Shown piece by piece: positions 5,930 to 7,314 of a stretch of DNA of 7,314 nt. Below the pieces are notes generated by a model that made no database searches, was not told the origin of the DNA, and was given only the letters and a program-made list of their open reading frames with translations. The position numbers and the translations under genes are program-made. The first letter of the stretch is position 1; every line of letters begins with the position of its first letter. The stretch comes from Candidatus Zipacnadia bacterium (GTDB taxonomy: Bacteria > Armatimonadota > Zipacnadia > Zipacnadales > Zipacnadaceae): contig JALGTV010000125.1 of assembly GCA_029821215.1 (NCBI GenBank), positions 1 to 7,314 on the forward strand, in the 5' to 3' direction.

Positions 5930-6664
5930 TTACACCTCCTCGTAGTCCTTGCCCAAATAGGCGCGTCTGACGTCCCGGTTAGCTAACAGTTCCTGCGAAG
6001 TGCCTTCCAGGACAACCTGGCCCACTTCCAGAACATAACCTCGGTCGGCAATTTGCAGAGCTGCCGAGACGTTTTGCTCCACTAACAGAATAGTTGTACC
6101 TCGCTGCCGCAGCGCCGCGATTTTGTCGAATACCTCAGTGACCGCCTTGGGAGCCAGTCCGCTGGAAGGCTCATCAAGCAACAGCAGGCGGGGCGCTGCC
6201 ATTAGCGCGCGGCCAATGGCTAACATTTGCTGCTGGCCGCCACTAAGAGTCCCCGCCCGCCGCTGGCCGGCCTCGCTCAGGGCGGGAAACAATGCATGTA
6301 CTTCCTGTAGGTCGCGGTCAACTTCAGTCTTGTAGTGACGGCGCAGGCGCCAATACGCACCCAGCAGCAGATTGTCGCGCACGGTCAGGTCGCCGAAGAT
6401 TTGGCGACCTTCAGGTACTTGTGTCAGGCCCTTAGGTACCAATCGCTCCGGCGGCAGACCCGTTATATCTTCATCATTGAATATTATCTGTCCCGACTGA
6501 CAGGGCACCAAGCCGCAGATGACATTAAGCGTGGTGGTTTTGCCCGCCCCATTGGCCCCCAACAGGGCGGTAATCTCCCCTTCGTTGGTATGCAGGGAGA
6601 CCCCGCGCAGAGCCTGGAGGCCCCGGTAACCAGCGGTGATGGAGCTCAGTCGCAGTAAACTCAC
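5930..6664 (-). CDS. livF: Branched-chain amino-acid-type ABC transporter ATP-binding protein LivF
   Basis: This 244-residue ATPase is the second nucleotide-binding subunit of a HAAT-family importer and acts at the cytoplasmic membrane with LivG and two permeases (not in the window). Walker A is GANGAGKT (36-43), the Q-loop Gln is Q82 followed by 'VPEGRQIF', the signature is LSGGQQ (140-145) and Walker B is LLLLDEP (160-166). 'LVEQN' replaces the H-loop His with Gln, as is usual in LivF. 'RRAYLGKDYEEV' is the typical LivF end. The length is normal. The start is a GTG (6662-6664) that overlaps the livG stop as GTGA, with GAGGAG at 6673-6678 and an 8-nt spacer, which indicates translational coupling. 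The substrate is not determinable. The downstream ligase gene hints at aromatic or branched carboxylates or amino acids. Confidence 0.96.
   Translation of the reverse strand: MSLLRLSSITAGYRGLQALRGVSLHTNEGEITALLGANGAGKTTTLNVICGLVPCQSGQIIFNDEDITGLPPERLVPKGLTQVPEGRQIFGDLTVRDNLLLGAYWRLRRHYKTEVDRDLQEVHALFPALSEAGQRRAGTLSGGQQQMLAIGRALMAAPRLLLLDEPSSGLAPKAVTEVFDKIAALRQRGTTILLVEQNVSAALQIADRGYVLEVGQVVLEGTSQELLANRDVRRAYLGKDYEEV
5935..5940 (-). promoter_or_regulatory. Shine-Dalgarno site of paaK embedded in the livF stop region
   Basis: AGGAGG (minus strand) lies within the last two Glu-Val codons before the livF TAA and sits 9 nt from the paaK ATG at 5923-5925. Translation of the ligase is therefore likely coupled to that of livF. 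Confidence 0.7.
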
Positions 6665-7314
6665 GTTGTCTGCTCCTCAACCTCCGAGCGTTGCCCCCGT
6701 TCCTGCTGGGCAAAATCCTCGCCTAAATATGCAGCAATGACCTCGGGGTTCTGCTGGACATCAGCCGGAGTGCCGGCGGCGATTCTGCGGCCCCGGTCAA
6801 TGACCACCACCCGGTCGGAGACTTCCATCAGTAGCCGCATATCATGCTCAATGAGTCCCACGGTAATGTCCAACTCGGAAGGCACGCGTTTCACAAATGT
6901 GGCTAATTGCTCGGTTTCCTTAGTATTTAGGCCCGCCGCTGGCTCATCCAGCAGAATAATGATAGGATTGGCTGCTATGGCGCGGGCAATCTCCAACAGC
7001 CGTTGCTGTCCGGTGGTCAGCTCGCCGGCCAATGCCGCTGACCTATCCACTAATCCCACCATTGTCAGATAGTCAAGAGCGTTAGCTCGCAGGCGATCTT
7101 CTTCCCGCCGCGTGTTGGGCAATTTCAGGAGGGCGCTAATCATTCCTGCCTTGCCCTGACAGTGGCAGCCGACCAGGACATTCTCCATAACTGTCATTTC
7201 GCGAAAGAGCTGGATATTCTGAAAAGTACGGGCGATTCCCAGCGACGCGATGCGATGAGCCGACTGGCCGGTAATTACCTGGCCCTGGAACTCCACCTGC
7301 CCGCCCGTAGGGGG
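6661..7314 (-). CDS. livG: Branched-chain amino-acid-type ABC transporter ATP-binding protein LivG (5' end outside window)
   Basis: The visible 217 residues start in frame at the right edge ('PPTGGQVEFQGQVITG'), so the gene continues beyond 7314. An apparent start at 7294-7296 is only an internal Val codon. About 40 N-terminal residues with Walker A are missing. The family landmarks present, numbered from the edge, are 'HRIASLGIARTFQNIQLF' (20-37), 'MTVMENVLVG' (40-49), the signature LTTGQQ (99-104, where LSYGQQ or LSGGQ is more common), Walker B IIILLDEPAAGLN (118-130) and the H-loop 'LIEHDM' (154-159). 'AAYLGEDF' is the usual LivG end, here followed by a Gln/Glu-rich tail. It pairs with LivF in a HAAT importer, and its TGA overlaps the livF GTG. 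Confidence 0.96.
   Translation of the reverse strand, partial: PPTGGQVEFQGQVITGQSAHRIASLGIARTFQNIQLFREMTVMENVLVGCHCQGKAGMISALLKLPNTRREEDRLRANALDYLTMVGLVDRSAALAGELTTGQQRLLEIARAIAANPIIILLDEPAAGLNTKETEQLATFVKRVPSELDITVGLIEHDMRLLMEVSDRVVVIDRGRRIAAGTPADVQQNPEVIAAYLGEDFAQQERGQRSEVEEQTT
6673..6678 (-). promoter_or_regulatory. Shine-Dalgarno site of livF inside livG
   Basis: GAGGAG (minus strand) lies 8 nt before the GTG start at 6662-6664 and inside the Glu-Glu codons near the livG C-terminus. It fixes the non-ATG start of livF. Confidence 0.65.

Noticed and set aside
1..7314. tRNA, rRNA, CRISPR array, insertion sequence or phage signature
   Set aside because: No cloverleaf-like arms, regularly spaced direct repeats, transposase frames or terminal inverted repeats were seen on either strand.

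Overview
The window carries a leftward (minus-strand) gene train covering positions 321-7314 and, at the left edge, the 3' end of one rightward gene. All reading is from sequence alone. The organism looks like a moderately GC-rich bacterium. The big secreted protein ends in a beta-sandwich plus a FlgD-like immunoglobulin module with an 'NIAGR' strand, and a dockerin-like lipoprotein lies next to it. I associate this style with Armatimonadota and similar poorly cultured, environmental phyla. That placement is an impression, not a demonstrated assignment.

Left edge (1-320): the C-terminal end of an oligopeptide/dipeptide ABC transporter ATPase (OppF/DppF type) stops at 190. Its family-typical Cys-containing tail is still recognisable in the same frame up to a TGA at 302-304, but it is broken by three in-frame stops. 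A nested hairpin (276-326) lies at the convergent junction with the minus-strand genes.

Middle (321-4633): two secreted-protein genes 26 nt apart form a probable operon. The first, 989-4561, encodes a roughly 1190-residue exported modular protein: three lipocalin-like N-terminal repeats, five carboxypeptidase-regulatory-like repeats, a GWN/GYW module, a beta-sandwich and a FlgD-like C-terminus. The second, 321-962, encodes a lipoprotein with a duplicated dockerin-like calcium-binding motif and one carboxypeptidase-regulatory-like domain.

Right (4634-7314): livG (cut by the window edge), livF and a phenylacetate-CoA ligase gene (paaK) are tightly coupled, with a 4-nt overlap and then a 4-nt gap. 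LivG and LivF are the two ATPases of a branched-chain amino-acid-type (HAAT) importer. The ligase would activate an aryl acid to its CoA thioester, so the set fits uptake and activation of aromatic acids or amino-acid-derived acids. The paaK gene is frameshifted near 4825-4831, and its A10 lysine and P-loop lysine both look replaced, so its activity is in doubt.

No RNA gene, CRISPR array, insertion sequence or defence system was seen. The most unusual points are the decayed OppF tail, the paaK frameshift with its odd active-site residues, and the paired modular surface proteins.
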